Assembly: GCF_019132845.1 (NCBI RefSeq)
Contig: NZ_JAHSPR010000005.1
Location: forward strand, 62,001 to 126,000
DNA length: 64,000 nucleotides
Source of the DNA: Advenella alkanexedens
GTDB lineage: Bacteria; Pseudomonadota; Gammaproteobacteria; Burkholderiales; Burkholderiaceae_B
Direction: 5' to 3'
Shown piece after piece: positions 48,625-57,832 of this stretch. Under the pieces are notes generated by a model. It worked only from the letters and a program-made list of their open reading frames with translations. It made no database searches and was not told the DNA's origin. The translations under genes were made by a program, and so were the position numbers. Position 1 is the first letter of the stretch; each line of letters starts with the position of its first letter.

Positions 48625-48658
48625 ACAGGGTAAGCCTTACTCCAAAGGCTTACCCTGT
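48625..48658 (-). other. Perfect intercistronic hairpin in the gentisate operon
   Basis: ACAGGGTAAGCCTT (48625-48638) and AAGGCTTACCCTGT (48645-48658) form a perfect 14-bp stem with a 6-base loop, between the hydroxylase and hydrolase genes. On the transcribed minus strand no T-run follows, so it looks like an mRNA stabiliser or processing site rather than a terminator; a T-run lies on the plus-strand side. Confidence 0.65.
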
Positions 48659-48686
48659 TGTTTTTCATTACTGAAAATGCCTGTTT

Positions 48687-49895
48687 TCAGTCTGCGGAAT
48701 AGTTTTTCGCTGCATCAAGGCAGTTGGAAACATTCCAGCCATACAGCCACTCCATGGCATCGTAGAACCGTTCGGTAGAACGGCCACGCCATAGATCATT
48801 GCGAATCAGTCGCTGGACACCTTCGGCATGATAAAGGCGTCCCATTTCACGGGATGACAAGACAATGCGTGCGGTTCTGGCAACACGCGCACGCTGGTAC
48901 AAATCGAAGGCCTTTTCAATATCATTGTCACAGGTACGCAGTGCCTCACCCAGGGTAACGGCATCTTCCATGGCCATGCAGGCACCTTGTGCCATGTATT
49001 GCGTGGTGGGATGAGCGGCATCGCCAAGCAGCGTGGCACGACCGTGAGTCCAGTTGCTGATGGGATCGCGATCTGCGGTAGACCAGCGCTTCCATGATTT
49101 GGGCAAGGAAAGCAACTGTTTGGCCTTTGGACAGATATTGGTAAAGTAGCTTAAGACTTCTTCACGGCTGCCATCCTTGACGCCCCAGACTTCCTGCTCG
49201 CGACTGTGGAAGGTTACCACAACGTTGTATTGTTCACCGCCTCGCAAGGGATAATGAACCAGGTGGCCTTTGGGGGCGGCCCATAAACTGGCGGCATTCC
49301 AGCGCAGGTTTTCAGGAAAGTCTTCTTTGTCAACAACGGCACGATAAACCACATGACCGGTAACGAGTGCGGGGTCACCCACATATTTCTCACGGACGAC
49401 AGACTTTCCGCCATCAGCGGCAATAAGGGCAATGCCGGTATATGTATTGCCATTGGTGTCGGTGACCGTAACGGTTTTACCGTCCTGTTCGATGCCTTCG
49501 ATACGCGTGTTGGTATGGATTTGAACCTCACCGGTTTCCTGTGCACCTTCAACCAGGGAAGCGTGGATGTCAGCACGATGGATGACGGCATAAGGGTTGC
49601 CAAAACGCTTGCGGAAGTTTTCATCAGTGGGGATTTTGCCAATCACGTACTCGTCTAACGCATCGTGCATGACCATGTAGTCTGTATAGACGGCACGTGA
49701 ACGGGCTTTGTCTCCGATGCCCAGTGCATCAAAGGCATGAAAGGCGTTGGGGCCCAATTGGATGCCCGCTCCGATTTCACCAATTTCTGGTGCCTGTTCA
49801 AACAGTTTTACCTTGAATCCCTGTCGAACCAATGCCAGCGCAGCGGCAAAGCCTCCAATACCACCGCCAGAGATCAGAATAGGTAATTGTTCCAT
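48687..49895 (-). CDS. 3-Hydroxybenzoate 6-monooxygenase (FAD-dependent)
   Basis: 402 residues. N-terminal FAD site LISGGGIGGFAAALALVRQG (about 7-26), DG-type motif LIAADGGKSVVREKYVG (about 158-174) and ribityl motif ATLLGDAAHPTTQYMAQG (about 284-301). The HPTTQYMAQGACMAMEDAV stretch is characteristic of 3-hydroxybenzoate 6-hydroxylases and salicylate hydroxylases. Location with gentisate dioxygenase supports para-hydroxylation of 3-hydroxybenzoate to gentisate. Confidence 0.9.
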   Translation of the reverse strand: MEQLPILISGGGIGGFAAALALVRQGFKVKLFEQAPEIGEIGAGIQLGPNAFHAFDALGIGDKARSRAVYTDYMVMHDALDEYVIGKIPTDENFRKRFGNPYAVIHRADIHASLVEGAQETGEVQIHTNTRIEGIEQDGKTVTVTDTNGNTYTGIALIAADGGKSVVREKYVGDPALVTGHVVYRAVVDKEDFPENLRWNAASLWAAPKGHLVHYPLRGGEQYNVVVTFHSREQEVWGVKDGSREEVLSYFTNICPKAKQLLSLPKSWKRWSTADRDPISNWTHGRATLLGDAAHPTTQYMAQGACMAMEDAVTLGEALRTCDNDIEKAFDLYQRARVARTARIVLSSREMGRLYHAEGVQRLIRNDLWRGRSTERFYDAMEWLYGWNVSNCLDAAKNYSAD

Positions 49896-49934
49896 TTTTG
49901 TTTCCTCATTTAAATATATTTCTTGTATTGAATA

Positions 49935-50978
49935 TTATTGGTTATTTGGACGTTCGGAGTAAAGCCCCAGTTTTTTCTGGACCGGTGACTCGTCGGCAAT
50001 AAAAATGAAGGTGGGCTGATCGGCATTTTTATTGACAAAAGTGACGGGTGCAAAACACGGAACGCAGCTGGTGTCCGATTGTTTCATGTCAAAGTTGTTG
50101 TGGGTGGTTTGCACTTGTGCCTGCCCTTCGATCACATGGAATACCATGGCACTGGAACGTAAAGGCAGTGTCAGGGTTTCATTCGGGCGCAGCATCAAGG
50201 CAGAATAACCAATGATTTTCTGGCAGTCGTCGCCATTTTCAGGATTCACATAGGTGATCTGGATGGACTTTGCCTCTGGCTGGTTTTTGGCCATGCTTTC
50301 CAGCGCTTTGCGTGCATCTTTCCATGCGTAGCGTAACATGGGGTAGTGTGAGTTTTTACGTTCAAAAACAGGGCTTGGCACAATACCGGGACCGTAATCG
50401 GTGTCGTCCGAACTGCCTTGGATATTTTGGTGCTCGCCGGGTTGGACGTATGACGCCTCCATGAAATACACCAGTGGCAGGTCAAGCACGTCAAGCCAGA
50501 CGACAGGCTCTGTACCTTCATGGGTGTGTTCGTGCCACATGCCGGTAGGTGTCAGGATCAGGTCACCGCGCTCCATGGGGCATTTCTGGCCATCAACAGT
50601 GGTATAGGCATCATTGCCTTCCACAATCATGCGTACGGCATTGGGGGTGTGGCGGTGTGAAGGGGCCCATTCACCAGGCAGCAAAAGTTGCATGCCCAGG
50701 TACATGACGGAACTGGCACGCATGTTTTCCAGACCATGGCCGGGATTGGCCAGAACCAGGACACGACGCTCGGCTTTTTCAATCGGGGTTAATTCTCCGG
50801 CCTGAAGCAATAAAGGGCGCAAGGCCTCATAGGACCAGAATACGGGTTTGGTTTTGGGCTGGGGAATTTCAGGGGGCAGTACATCACGCAGGCTGGGCCA
50901 TAATGGCACCAGATTGAGTTTTTCAAGCTTATCCCGGTATTCCTGGGGCAGGTCTTCAAGTTTGGCTAATTGATCCAC
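49935..50978 (-). CDS. Gentisate 1,2-dioxygenase
   Basis: 347 residues, bicupin. The N-terminal cupin shows GEWAPSHRHTPNAVRMIVEG (about 98-117) with the iron His residues and TGMWHEHTHEGTEPVVWLD (about 137-155). The second cupin is at about 240-330. It opens gentisate to maleylpyruvate with Fe(II) and O2. First gene of the operon, divergent from a LysR regulator at 51176. The pathway needs an isomerase before a fumarylpyruvate hydrolase; none is seen nearby. Confidence 0.93.
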   Translation of the reverse strand: MDQLAKLEDLPQEYRDKLEKLNLVPLWPSLRDVLPPEIPQPKTKPVFWSYEALRPLLLQAGELTPIEKAERRVLVLANPGHGLENMRASSVMYLGMQLLLPGEWAPSHRHTPNAVRMIVEGNDAYTTVDGQKCPMERGDLILTPTGMWHEHTHEGTEPVVWLDVLDLPLVYFMEASYVQPGEHQNIQGSSDDTDYGPGIVPSPVFERKNSHYPMLRYAWKDARKALESMAKNQPEAKSIQITYVNPENGDDCQKIIGYSALMLRPNETLTLPLRSSAMVFHVIEGQAQVQTTHNNFDMKQSDTSCVPCFAPVTFVNKNADQPTFIFIADESPVQKKLGLYSERPNNQ

Positions 50979-51175
50979 GATAATTTCCTTGCAAATAGTA
51001 ATAAATTTTTTGATTTTTTTGATTATTGTTAATGAAATCGTTTATTTTTTAATTTAACAAGACTGTGCTATTTGATCTATACAATAATATAAATAATCTG
51101 TATTCTAAAATTTAATAGAGATGAATTTGAATAACCCTGAAACTCAGGGATAGCCCAGTCAAAGGCAGGCAGGAT

Positions 51176-52093
51176 ATGAAAGAGTCGGGAAAAATGGATA
51201 TTCGTCAGTTACAGATCTTCCATGAGATTTATCGGGAGAAAAGTGTTTCAAAAGCAGCGGAAAGTCTTGGTATGGGTCAACCGGGAGTCAGCATAGAGCT
51301 TAACAAACTCAGAAAACATTTCAATGATCCTCTGTTTGTCAGGGTTGGCAATACGATGCAGGCAACGGCAGTGGCTGAATCCCTGAATGGGTATATCACG
51401 GATCTGCTTGATAAATGGAAACGCATCGATGAGTTTACCGGGGAGTTTGATCCCGCGATCTCAACCCGACGCTTTACGATCAGTATGATGGATATCAGCC
51501 ATATAGAAATCTTGCCTAAGCTGGTTGCCTATCTTCATGCGAATGCGCCAAATATTGCGCTGGATATCGTACCCATCACCCCTGAAACTCCCGTGCAAAT
51601 GTCCAATGGAGCGGTAGATTTGGCGATTGGTTTTGTGCCACAGTTAAAAGCCGGCTTTTATCAGCAAAAACTGTTTCGACAGCAGTATGAGTGTCTGGTC
51701 AGCAGTCACCATCCCCGTATACAGGGCACATTAAGTTTGGAAGACTTTGAGCGTGAAGGTCATGTGGTTTTTTATCATCAGGGAACCGGTCACTCCATTT
51801 TGGAGCAGCAAATCCGGCGCTTGGGCATACAGCGTAATGTTTATCTACAGCTTTCATCATTTTTGGGACTGGGACTGCTGATAGAAAAATCGGATCTGAT
51901 CACGAGCATCCCCACGCGGCTAAGCAATATGTTTGCCCGTAATCCCAATTTGTGTTCGTATGCCTTGCCCTTTGAATCCCCCCGATATGCCATCAGACAG
52001 CATTGGCATGCCCGCTTTCACCAGGATGCAGGCAGCCGCTGGCTGAGAAAACTCATTTATGAATTTTTCAATACATCCGAAAATACGGAATGA
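51176..52093 (+). CDS. LysR-type regulator (gentisate pathway)
   Basis: 305 residues, or 299 from a second ATG at 51194 (MDIRQLQIFHEIYREKSVSK), which fits family starts better. Helix-turn-helix: AAESLGMGQPGVSIELNKLR. It has the NagR/DntR-like features FNDPLFVRVGNTMQAT and SMMDISHIEILPKLVAYL. Such regulators respond to salicylate-like hydroxybenzoates. Divergent orientation to gentisate dioxygenase suggests control of that operon. The spacer has ATAC/GTAT half-sites (51079-51082, 51100-51103) and a short CCCTGA/TCAGGG hairpin (51135-51149). Confidence 0.9.
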   Translation: MKESGKMDIRQLQIFHEIYREKSVSKAAESLGMGQPGVSIELNKLRKHFNDPLFVRVGNTMQATAVAESLNGYITDLLDKWKRIDEFTGEFDPAISTRRFTISMMDISHIEILPKLVAYLHANAPNIALDIVPITPETPVQMSNGAVDLAIGFVPQLKAGFYQQKLFRQQYECLVSSHHPRIQGTLSLEDFEREGHVVFYHQGTGHSILEQQIRRLGIQRNVYLQLSSFLGLGLLIEKSDLITSIPTRLSNMFARNPNLCSYALPFESPRYAIRQHWHARFHQDAGSRWLRKLIYEFFNTSENTE

Positions 52094-52100
52094 ATTACCG

Positions 52101-52126
52101 CCACCTAAGCAGTAAAGCTCAGGTGG
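52101..52126. terminator. Weak hairpin between the convergent LysR and LTA-synthase-like genes
   Basis: CCACCTAAGC (52101-52110), loop AGTAAA, GCTCAGGTGG (52117-52126): nine pairs with one mismatch. No T-run is present, so termination strength is doubtful. Confidence 0.4.
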
Positions 52127-52154
52127 GGGAGTGCGGCGGGATTTATTCAAACAA

Positions 52155-54092
52155 TCACGGATGGATTGGCGAGAAAACCTCAGTTTCCTGGAGAAAAGTG
52201 TGGACGGCAGGCGTTTTGTAGCTGTTGTTCTTGTACACGTTATAGGGCCAAATCGCATGTGCCAGGGCTTCTTTTGCCAGCGCTTCATCCAACCGGGACG
52301 GTTGAAACTTGTCAGAGGCCAGACAGGTAAACTGTTGCGGTTGCATGTGTGGATCCAACACAAGTAACTGGTCGTTCTTCAGGTAACCATAGCGATTGTC
52401 ATATTGCATCATGGCCCGGTTAGGTGTTTGGCTTGTCAGGTCTTGGCCAATCATGGGATGCACGCAAGAAACACCCGCCAGGCAAAGCAGGGTAACCGGT
52501 AAGTCAATCTGGCTGATGATCCGCTCATCAAGTCGGGGGGTTATGCCTGCGCCCAGTATCAGAGCCGGAATATGAAAATGTTTCAGGGGGATCAGTTCGG
52601 CGCCAAATACGCGTGAATCATGGTCGGCAACCACCAGGAACACGGTATCCTGCCAGTAATCACGGGTTTTGGCAGTTTCAAAAAACTGCCCAAGGGCATG
52701 ATCGGCATAGCGCACGGTATTTTCAACACTGGCCGCCTCACCCTGGGGCTGAATTCGGCCTGACGGGTATTCCCAGGGAGAATGGTTGGATACGCTGAAG
52801 GCCAGGGTGATGACTGGTTGGCCTCTGCTTTCATCTTCTTGCAGCAATCTGTCAAGCTGGTTGAACATGTCTTCATCACTGTAACCCCAGGTTCCCTTGA
52901 ATTGCGGATTCTTGAAAGAAGGGCCGTCAATGACTTCCTTGAAGCCGTTACCCAGGAAAAAGCCTTTCATATTATCGAAATGAGCCTCTCCGCCATACAG
53001 AAAACGGGAGTGATAATTATATTGCTGTCCCAATGCATCGGCGATGGTGAAAAAGCCGGTTTGAGCGTTGGGCAGTTTGAAGACCGATTGTGTAATTGTG
53101 GGTGGGAAACCGGCAGACAGGGCTTCCAGTCCACGTACGGAGCGGGTACCGGTTGCGTAAGCACGCAGAAAGCCCCAGCCTTCCTGGTAGAGTCGGTCCA
53201 GGTTGGGGGTCAGGTTTTCTCCTCCCAGGGTTTTGACATACTGGGCGCCCAGGCTTTCTTCAACGATAATCACAATATTCCGGGGTATAACAGGGTGATT
53301 GCCAGACACTTGCCTGTGCATGGTGGCAATGGTATCCGGACACTGGGGGGCATGGATACCTGCGGTTTTACGAATCAGCAGGTTCATTTCATCTGCCGGC
53401 ATTTTGCCATACACATCTTCGGCCGACATTTCGTATTTCATGGCATAAATTGCATATAACAGGCTGTAAATGGAATTGAGTGCCAGACTGTTGATCAGGC
53501 CATCGCCGGCAAAGGCGACGGTAGATGGATTGATGGGCCTTTTTTTCAGCGTGCCACGAATACACAGGAAAGCAAGCAGGGCATAAGAAAATGATTCGAT
53601 GATGCTAAGCCAGACAGGCCCCGGCTGTACAGGTGCAAAACCAAAGAACAGCGAGTGGGCCATGACGGCCATTAAGATGAAAAGCAGTAACCCACCTGCC
53701 AGAACGCCCTTATAACCACGCCATAGCATTCCAAAAACTTCCTTGGGGTGTTTCAGGTATTCAATAAACAAGCGGTTGGGGCGGGTATCGTATTCGGTTA
53801 TGAATTGCGGTGTGGCAATTTCCATGAAGGCAGCCAATAACCACCAGAAGGTGAACCAGATCGCAGTGATGTTCAGAAACAGTGGGCTGTTTTCCAGCCA
53901 GGGCATTAGCAGTGCGGGTAGTGAGGCGTAGGTGGCGATTTGATTGAGGTCTATGCGTAAGCCCCCCAGAAGAATGGGCCATAGCCCCCTGGCCTGTAGT
54001 ACCCGCTGATATTGCCAGATCATCAGTAACAGGCGACTTAGGGTGAAAAGGGCAAACAGGGAGACAACAAACGTGATTAACTGGATTCTCAA
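52155..54092 (-). CDS. LTA synthase/phosphoglycerol transferase-family membrane sulfatase
   Basis: 645 residues from a TTG at 54092 with AGG eight bases upstream; an in-frame stop lies just before, and no earlier ATG exists. Five membrane spans (about 1-210) precede a periplasmic sulfatase-fold domain: metal Glu in IVIIVEESLGAQYV (about 284-297), nucleophile Thr in YATGTRSVRGLEALSAG (about 324-340), metal ligands in LVVADHDSRVFG (about 510-521) and the HFHIPALILGA His. In Gram-negatives such enzymes transfer phosphoglycerol or phosphoethanolamine to glycans or lipids. The acceptor is unknown. Confidence 0.87.
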   Translation of the reverse strand: MRIQLITFVVSLFALFTLSRLLLMIWQYQRVLQARGLWPILLGGLRIDLNQIATYASLPALLMPWLENSPLFLNITAIWFTFWWLLAAFMEIATPQFITEYDTRPNRLFIEYLKHPKEVFGMLWRGYKGVLAGGLLLFILMAVMAHSLFFGFAPVQPGPVWLSIIESFSYALLAFLCIRGTLKKRPINPSTVAFAGDGLINSLALNSIYSLLYAIYAMKYEMSAEDVYGKMPADEMNLLIRKTAGIHAPQCPDTIATMHRQVSGNHPVIPRNIVIIVEESLGAQYVKTLGGENLTPNLDRLYQEGWGFLRAYATGTRSVRGLEALSAGFPPTITQSVFKLPNAQTGFFTIADALGQQYNYHSRFLYGGEAHFDNMKGFFLGNGFKEVIDGPSFKNPQFKGTWGYSDEDMFNQLDRLLQEDESRGQPVITLAFSVSNHSPWEYPSGRIQPQGEAASVENTVRYADHALGQFFETAKTRDYWQDTVFLVVADHDSRVFGAELIPLKHFHIPALILGAGITPRLDERIISQIDLPVTLLCLAGVSCVHPMIGQDLTSQTPNRAMMQYDNRYGYLKNDQLLVLDPHMQPQQFTCLASDKFQPSRLDEALAKEALAHAIWPYNVYKNNSYKTPAVHTFLQETEVFSPIHP

Positions 54093-54347
54093 ATCTTAAC
54101 CTGCATGACAAATCCTGATGGGGATTCAGGAGGATGGGTTGGGTGTGGTCATGCTTTAATAGTAGTGTTTATGCTGTCAATCAAATATCAATTAAATATC
54201 AAGAAAATATCAAAATCCGTCTTATGCAACAGGTAGGCAGCTTGGGTGAATGCCGGATTTGCAGCACTGGGTGCAAATGTAATCCATAAAGTCCGGATGG
54301 GCATATAATGGTTTTTTTGAACCCATGATAATTGTAAAGCGCTAAAA

Positions 54348-55217
54348 ATGAGTATTGCCCATTCAGTCCGTGTCCCTCCCTTGCCAAAAGTAATGCTGGA
54401 ACCTGTTGTTCGCATGGCCTTGTTGGAAGATCTTGGCAGGGCGGGTGATTTAACCAGCAGCAGTATTATCCCGCCACAAACCCAAACAACCATGAATCTG
54501 GTGGCTCGTCAAACGGGCGTTTTGGCCGGCCTTGAGCTTGCTTGCCTGGCGTTTGAGTTGCTGGATGAGAATATCAAGGTCAGTATTTCCCGTAGCGATG
54601 GTGCCCGCTTGAATCCCGGTGATCTTGTTGCCAGTATTTCAGGCCCGGCTGGAGCCATTTTAAGCGCCGAGCGTACAGCCCTTAATTTTCTGGGGCATTT
54701 AAGCGGGGTAGCAACGGCAACCGCTTCCATTGCCGATGCCATTCGCGAATATGGTACCAAGGTCACCTGTACCCGTAAAACCCTGCCAGGCTTGCGAGCC
54801 TTGCAAAAATACGCGGTACGGGTTGGTGGTGGCAGCAATCATCGCTTTGGCCTGGATGATGCCGTCTTAATCAAGGACAATCATATTGCCGTGGCAGGCA
54901 GCCTGCGTGAAGCTGTCTTGAGGGCGCGCGCCAATGTTGGACATATGGTGCAGATTGAGCTGGAGGTGGATACCCTGGCGCAATTGGCCGAAGCGCTGGA
55001 ATTGGGAGTTGATGTCATCCTTCTTGACAACATGGATACCGACATGCTGAAAAAAGCGGTTGCCATGGTTGATGGACGTGCCGTTACGGAAGCTTCAGGC
55101 AGAATCAATGCGCAAACGGCGCCTGCGATTGCCCAAACCGGTGTTGATCTGATCGCTGTTGGCTGGATTACCCATAGCGTTTCTGTTTTTGATTTCGGAC
55201 TTGATGCGGTTGAATAA
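54348..55217 (+). CDS. nadC: Nicotinate-nucleotide pyrophosphorylase (quinolinate phosphoribosyltransferase)
   Basis: 289 residues. Key parts: ALLEDLGRAGDLTSSSIIPP (about 25-44), TALNFLGHLSGVATATASIA (about 107-126), the substrate loop KVTCTRKTLPGLRALQKYAV (about 140-159), DDAVLIKDNHI (about 171-181) and the ending DLIAVGWITHSVSVFDFGLD. It makes nicotinate mononucleotide from quinolinate and PRPP in NAD synthesis. nadA and nadB are not adjacent. It is followed 15 bases later by an amidotransferase gene. Confidence 0.96.
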   Translation: MSIAHSVRVPPLPKVMLEPVVRMALLEDLGRAGDLTSSSIIPPQTQTTMNLVARQTGVLAGLELACLAFELLDENIKVSISRSDGARLNPGDLVASISGPAGAILSAERTALNFLGHLSGVATATASIADAIREYGTKVTCTRKTLPGLRALQKYAVRVGGGSNHRFGLDDAVLIKDNHIAVAGSLREAVLRARANVGHMVQIELEVDTLAQLAEALELGVDVILLDNMDTDMLKKAVAMVDGRAVTEASGRINAQTAPAIAQTGVDLIAVGWITHSVSVFDFGLDAVE

Positions 55218-55232
55218 AGCTTAAAAGGAAGT

Positions 55233-55967
55233 ATGTGCATCATGTCCGATCAAATTGTGCTCCAAGTGATTCAGATGGGGATTCCACCTGAAGCGGTTCA
55301 TACTGTTTATGGTGATCAGTACCAATGGTTTCAGTCGGCACTGTCCAGGGGGCCCAACCCCTTGTCGTTGGATCTTCGTGTTACCCGGCCCGATTTGGGT
55401 GAGACACTTCCGGAACCGGGGGATTTTGATGTGGCGGTGATTACCGGTTCCTGGTCCATGGTGACTGACCGGCTTGACTGGAGTGAGCGCACTGCTGAAT
55501 GGGTAAGACAGGTCATTGCGCAAGAGCGGCCCTTGCTGGGTGTATGTTATGGTCATCAGCTTATGGCCCATGCCTTGGGTGGGGTGGTTGACTATCACCC
55601 TGATGGCCCCGAAATCGGCTGCAGGCCTGTCAGCCTTAATCCTGCAGGACAGGCAGATCCGTTTTTCAGCAGTTTCCCGCAGCAGTTCCAGGCTCATTTA
55701 ACCCATTGGCAAAGTGTGCTGCAAGTGCCATCCGGTGCTGTTGTTTTGGGCTCGTCCGAGCATGATTCCCACCAGATCATTCGTTATGCAAAAAATGCCT
55801 TGTCGGTACAGTTCCACCCCGAATTTATGGAGGAATTGATGCGACATGTTATTGCCGGAAATAACAAGTCTTTATCACCTGAAAACAAAACCTCTTTGCT
55901 TGATGCGGTTGTTGATACCGTTTCCGCCAGAAATATACTCTTGCAGTTTGTGTGCCAGGCTGTTTGA
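55233..55967 (+). CDS. Class I glutamine amidotransferase domain protein (GuaA-N-like)
   Basis: 244 residues (241 from a second ATG at 55242). The nucleophile elbow is LLGVCYGHQLMAHALGG (about 104-120) and the His-Glu pair lies in LSVQFHPEFMEEL (about 194-206). VAVITGSWSMVTD at about 67-79 is the oxyanion-side loop. It is a free-standing GATase with no synthetase domain, as in YfeJ-type or gamma-glutamyl hydrolase-like proteins. The substrate is unknown. It is probably co-transcribed with nadC. Confidence 0.88.
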   Translation: MCIMSDQIVLQVIQMGIPPEAVHTVYGDQYQWFQSALSRGPNPLSLDLRVTRPDLGETLPEPGDFDVAVITGSWSMVTDRLDWSERTAEWVRQVIAQERPLLGVCYGHQLMAHALGGVVDYHPDGPEIGCRPVSLNPAGQADPFFSSFPQQFQAHLTHWQSVLQVPSGAVVLGSSEHDSHQIIRYAKNALSVQFHPEFMEELMRHVIAGNNKSLSPENKTSLLDAVVDTVSARNILLQFVCQAV

Positions 55968-56012
55968 TTATGCGAGTGTTCCATGCTGTTTTTGAATAAT
56001 GCCTGAAATGCC

Positions 56013-56043
56013 AAAAAAGCCGCCCAAACCGGACGGCTTTTTT
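56013..56043. terminator. Bidirectional terminator between the amidotransferase and ferric-reductase genes
   Basis: AAAAAAGCCG (56013-56022) pairs with CGGCTTTTTT (56034-56043), extended inward by CC with GG after one mismatch. It serves both converging genes. Confidence 0.85.
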
Positions 56044-56059
56044 GGGGTTGTAAGCTGCT

Positions 56060-57391
56060 TTAACGCATTTCAAAGGCCTCCTGATGGAAAGTGAATTTGC
56101 CATGCCACCATTTCTTCAGGTTTGATTTAATATTGTCAGCCAGGCTGGTTGGACCACAAAACCAGATTGCGGTACGATCTTTTTGCGCCAGTGCAAGAGC
56201 CAGTTTTTCTGCATTGAAGTAATTTCCTTTTTCACTTTCATGCACATGCAACCTGACAGAAGGCAGTGTCTCGCAAAGTTGCCGGATACGTTCAATGAAG
56301 GGATCTTTTTGCGCATTACGCAAGCAATAATGCAAGTCAGCTGAAGGTGTGGTGTCCGGCGATTTCTGAGATGCTTCCAGCCATGAAAGAAACGGGGTGA
56401 TGCCAATACCACCGGCAATCATGGTATGGTGCGAGCTGGCATCCAGATGGCTCAGGTCAAAGCAACCGTATGGACCTTCCGCCTTGATTTTTTGACCAAT
56501 CTTGATCTTTCTGGATAAGTGACGGGTATAGTCACCCAGTGCCTTAATCTGAAAACTGATACGTCCGTCATTCCCGGGTGCACTGGAGATGGTAAAAGGG
56601 TGTGCACCTTCGTGTCGATCAAAAGTCAAAAAGGCAAATTGTCCCGCATGGTGCGTCTTCCAGGAGGCATTCATTTTGCAGGTGATTTCCGTCATGTCTT
56701 CATCATGAACCCGAATGGACTCAATGGTGCCCTCTGATTGACGTGGTTTGCCGATTAAACCGGCCAGGGAAATGATGCTGGCAATACAGGCGGGTACAAA
56801 CAGGATAACAAGCAGGATGCCGATGGGTTGTACCCAGTAGCTGGCTGGTGCAAGCACGATTGTGTGAAAGACCAGTAACAGAAAGAAAACCGGCATCACT
56901 TTATGGACATAACGCCAGAATTTGTAAGGGAATTTTTTCCACAGGGTGAGCACCAGCATGATAAGCAGGGCATAAATAATCAATTCACCACTGTCTTTGG
57001 CAAAAGAACGGAACATGGCGGCAAACTCGGTCAGGTCGCCCTTTGGGGGGCGTCCTGTTGTGCCAACCCAGGACTTGAGCAGGTCGCTGGACATATCCAG
57101 CAACCAGTGCAGGCCGGCCGCACAAATGCCCAGAATGCCTGCCCATTTGTGCAGTTGGTACATCTTATCCATGCCGCCCAGTGGCTTTTCAAGCCAGGCC
57201 GGACGAATGGAAAGCACCATGACCAGCGACATGAGTGCAATCGCCCACAGGCCGCTTAAATAAAGCCCCTGTCTTTGAATCAACCACGGCAAGGCTCCCT
57301 GCCGGAGCGGGTTCAGGTAAAATACATCATACCCCCAGGCCAGGGTGATAAGTGATATAAAGAAAATAAGCCGTGTTTTCATGCGCGCCAC
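56060..57391 (-). CDS. Ferric-reductase-like transmembrane flavocytochrome (FRE family)
   Basis: 443 residues. About six spans (1-215) contain candidate heme His residues in LHKWAGILGICAAGLHWLLD (about 85-104), YVHKVMPVFF and VFHTIVLAP. The cytoplasmic part has the FAD motif HPFTISSAPGND (about 260-271) and NAD(P) motifs MIAGGIGITPFLSWLE (about 324-339) and WFCGPTSLADNIK. It would move electrons from NAD(P)H across the membrane to ferric chelates or another acceptor. It lies beside the PepSY and two-component genes, transcribed in the same direction as the first PepSY gene. Confidence 0.88.
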   Translation of the reverse strand: MARMKTRLIFFISLITLAWGYDVFYLNPLRQGALPWLIQRQGLYLSGLWAIALMSLVMVLSIRPAWLEKPLGGMDKMYQLHKWAGILGICAAGLHWLLDMSSDLLKSWVGTTGRPPKGDLTEFAAMFRSFAKDSGELIIYALLIMLVLTLWKKFPYKFWRYVHKVMPVFFLLLVFHTIVLAPASYWVQPIGILLVILFVPACIASIISLAGLIGKPRQSEGTIESIRVHDEDMTEITCKMNASWKTHHAGQFAFLTFDRHEGAHPFTISSAPGNDGRISFQIKALGDYTRHLSRKIKIGQKIKAEGPYGCFDLSHLDASSHHTMIAGGIGITPFLSWLEASQKSPDTTPSADLHYCLRNAQKDPFIERIRQLCETLPSVRLHVHESEKGNYFNAEKLALALAQKDRTAIWFCGPTSLADNIKSNLKKWWHGKFTFHQEAFEMR

Positions 57392-57438
57392 CTTTACGCT
57401 GATTGTTCAGGACAGGGATTCATCAATTTCATCAATCG

Positions 57439-57747
57439 TTATTTGTTTTTTGTTTTGGTTTTGATGATCTCTCCGGTTTTTGGATCAAGCTTGAGTTCCA
57501 CGCGTTGATTCTCCTGGTTCCGTGCCTTGACCTCATAAACGTTATCATCCAGATCGATTTCGGTGATATTTGTATAGCCGGCCGCTTCCACCTTGTCGTA
57601 AATCTGTTTGATATTCAAACGTGACTGGGCGGGGGCGGTCTGCACTTGAGCTGTTGTGGTTTGAGCCAGAGCGGTATTCAGGGCAGCGCCAGAAAAAATC
57701 AGGCTGGAACCAAGGGTAAGGGCAGTTAATAAACGAGTAGTTTTCAT
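57439..57747 (-). CDS. Periplasmic PepSY-domain protein
   Basis: 102 residues from the ATG at 57747, 8 bases after GGAG; an ATG at 57753 is too near that site. The signal peptide ends around LNTALAQTT. One PepSY domain follows: LNIKQIYDKVEAAGYTNITE (about 44-63), VYEVKARNQENQRVELKLDP and TGEIIKTKTK. PepSY domains are thought to inhibit or sense, often next to redox flavocytochromes and two-component systems. It is 47 bases upstream of the flavocytochrome gene and may be co-transcribed with it. Confidence 0.88.
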   Translation of the reverse strand: MKTTRLLTALTLGSSLIFSGAALNTALAQTTTAQVQTAPAQSRLNIKQIYDKVEAAGYTNITEIDLDDNVYEVKARNQENQRVELKLDPKTGEIIKTKTKNK

Positions 57748-57832
57748 GGTCATTCTCCGTAGTTTCGATATGATCGGTATTGATCATGAACGCATTATGC
57801 ATGGAGATAAATGAATAGGATCTGAAGGATTT

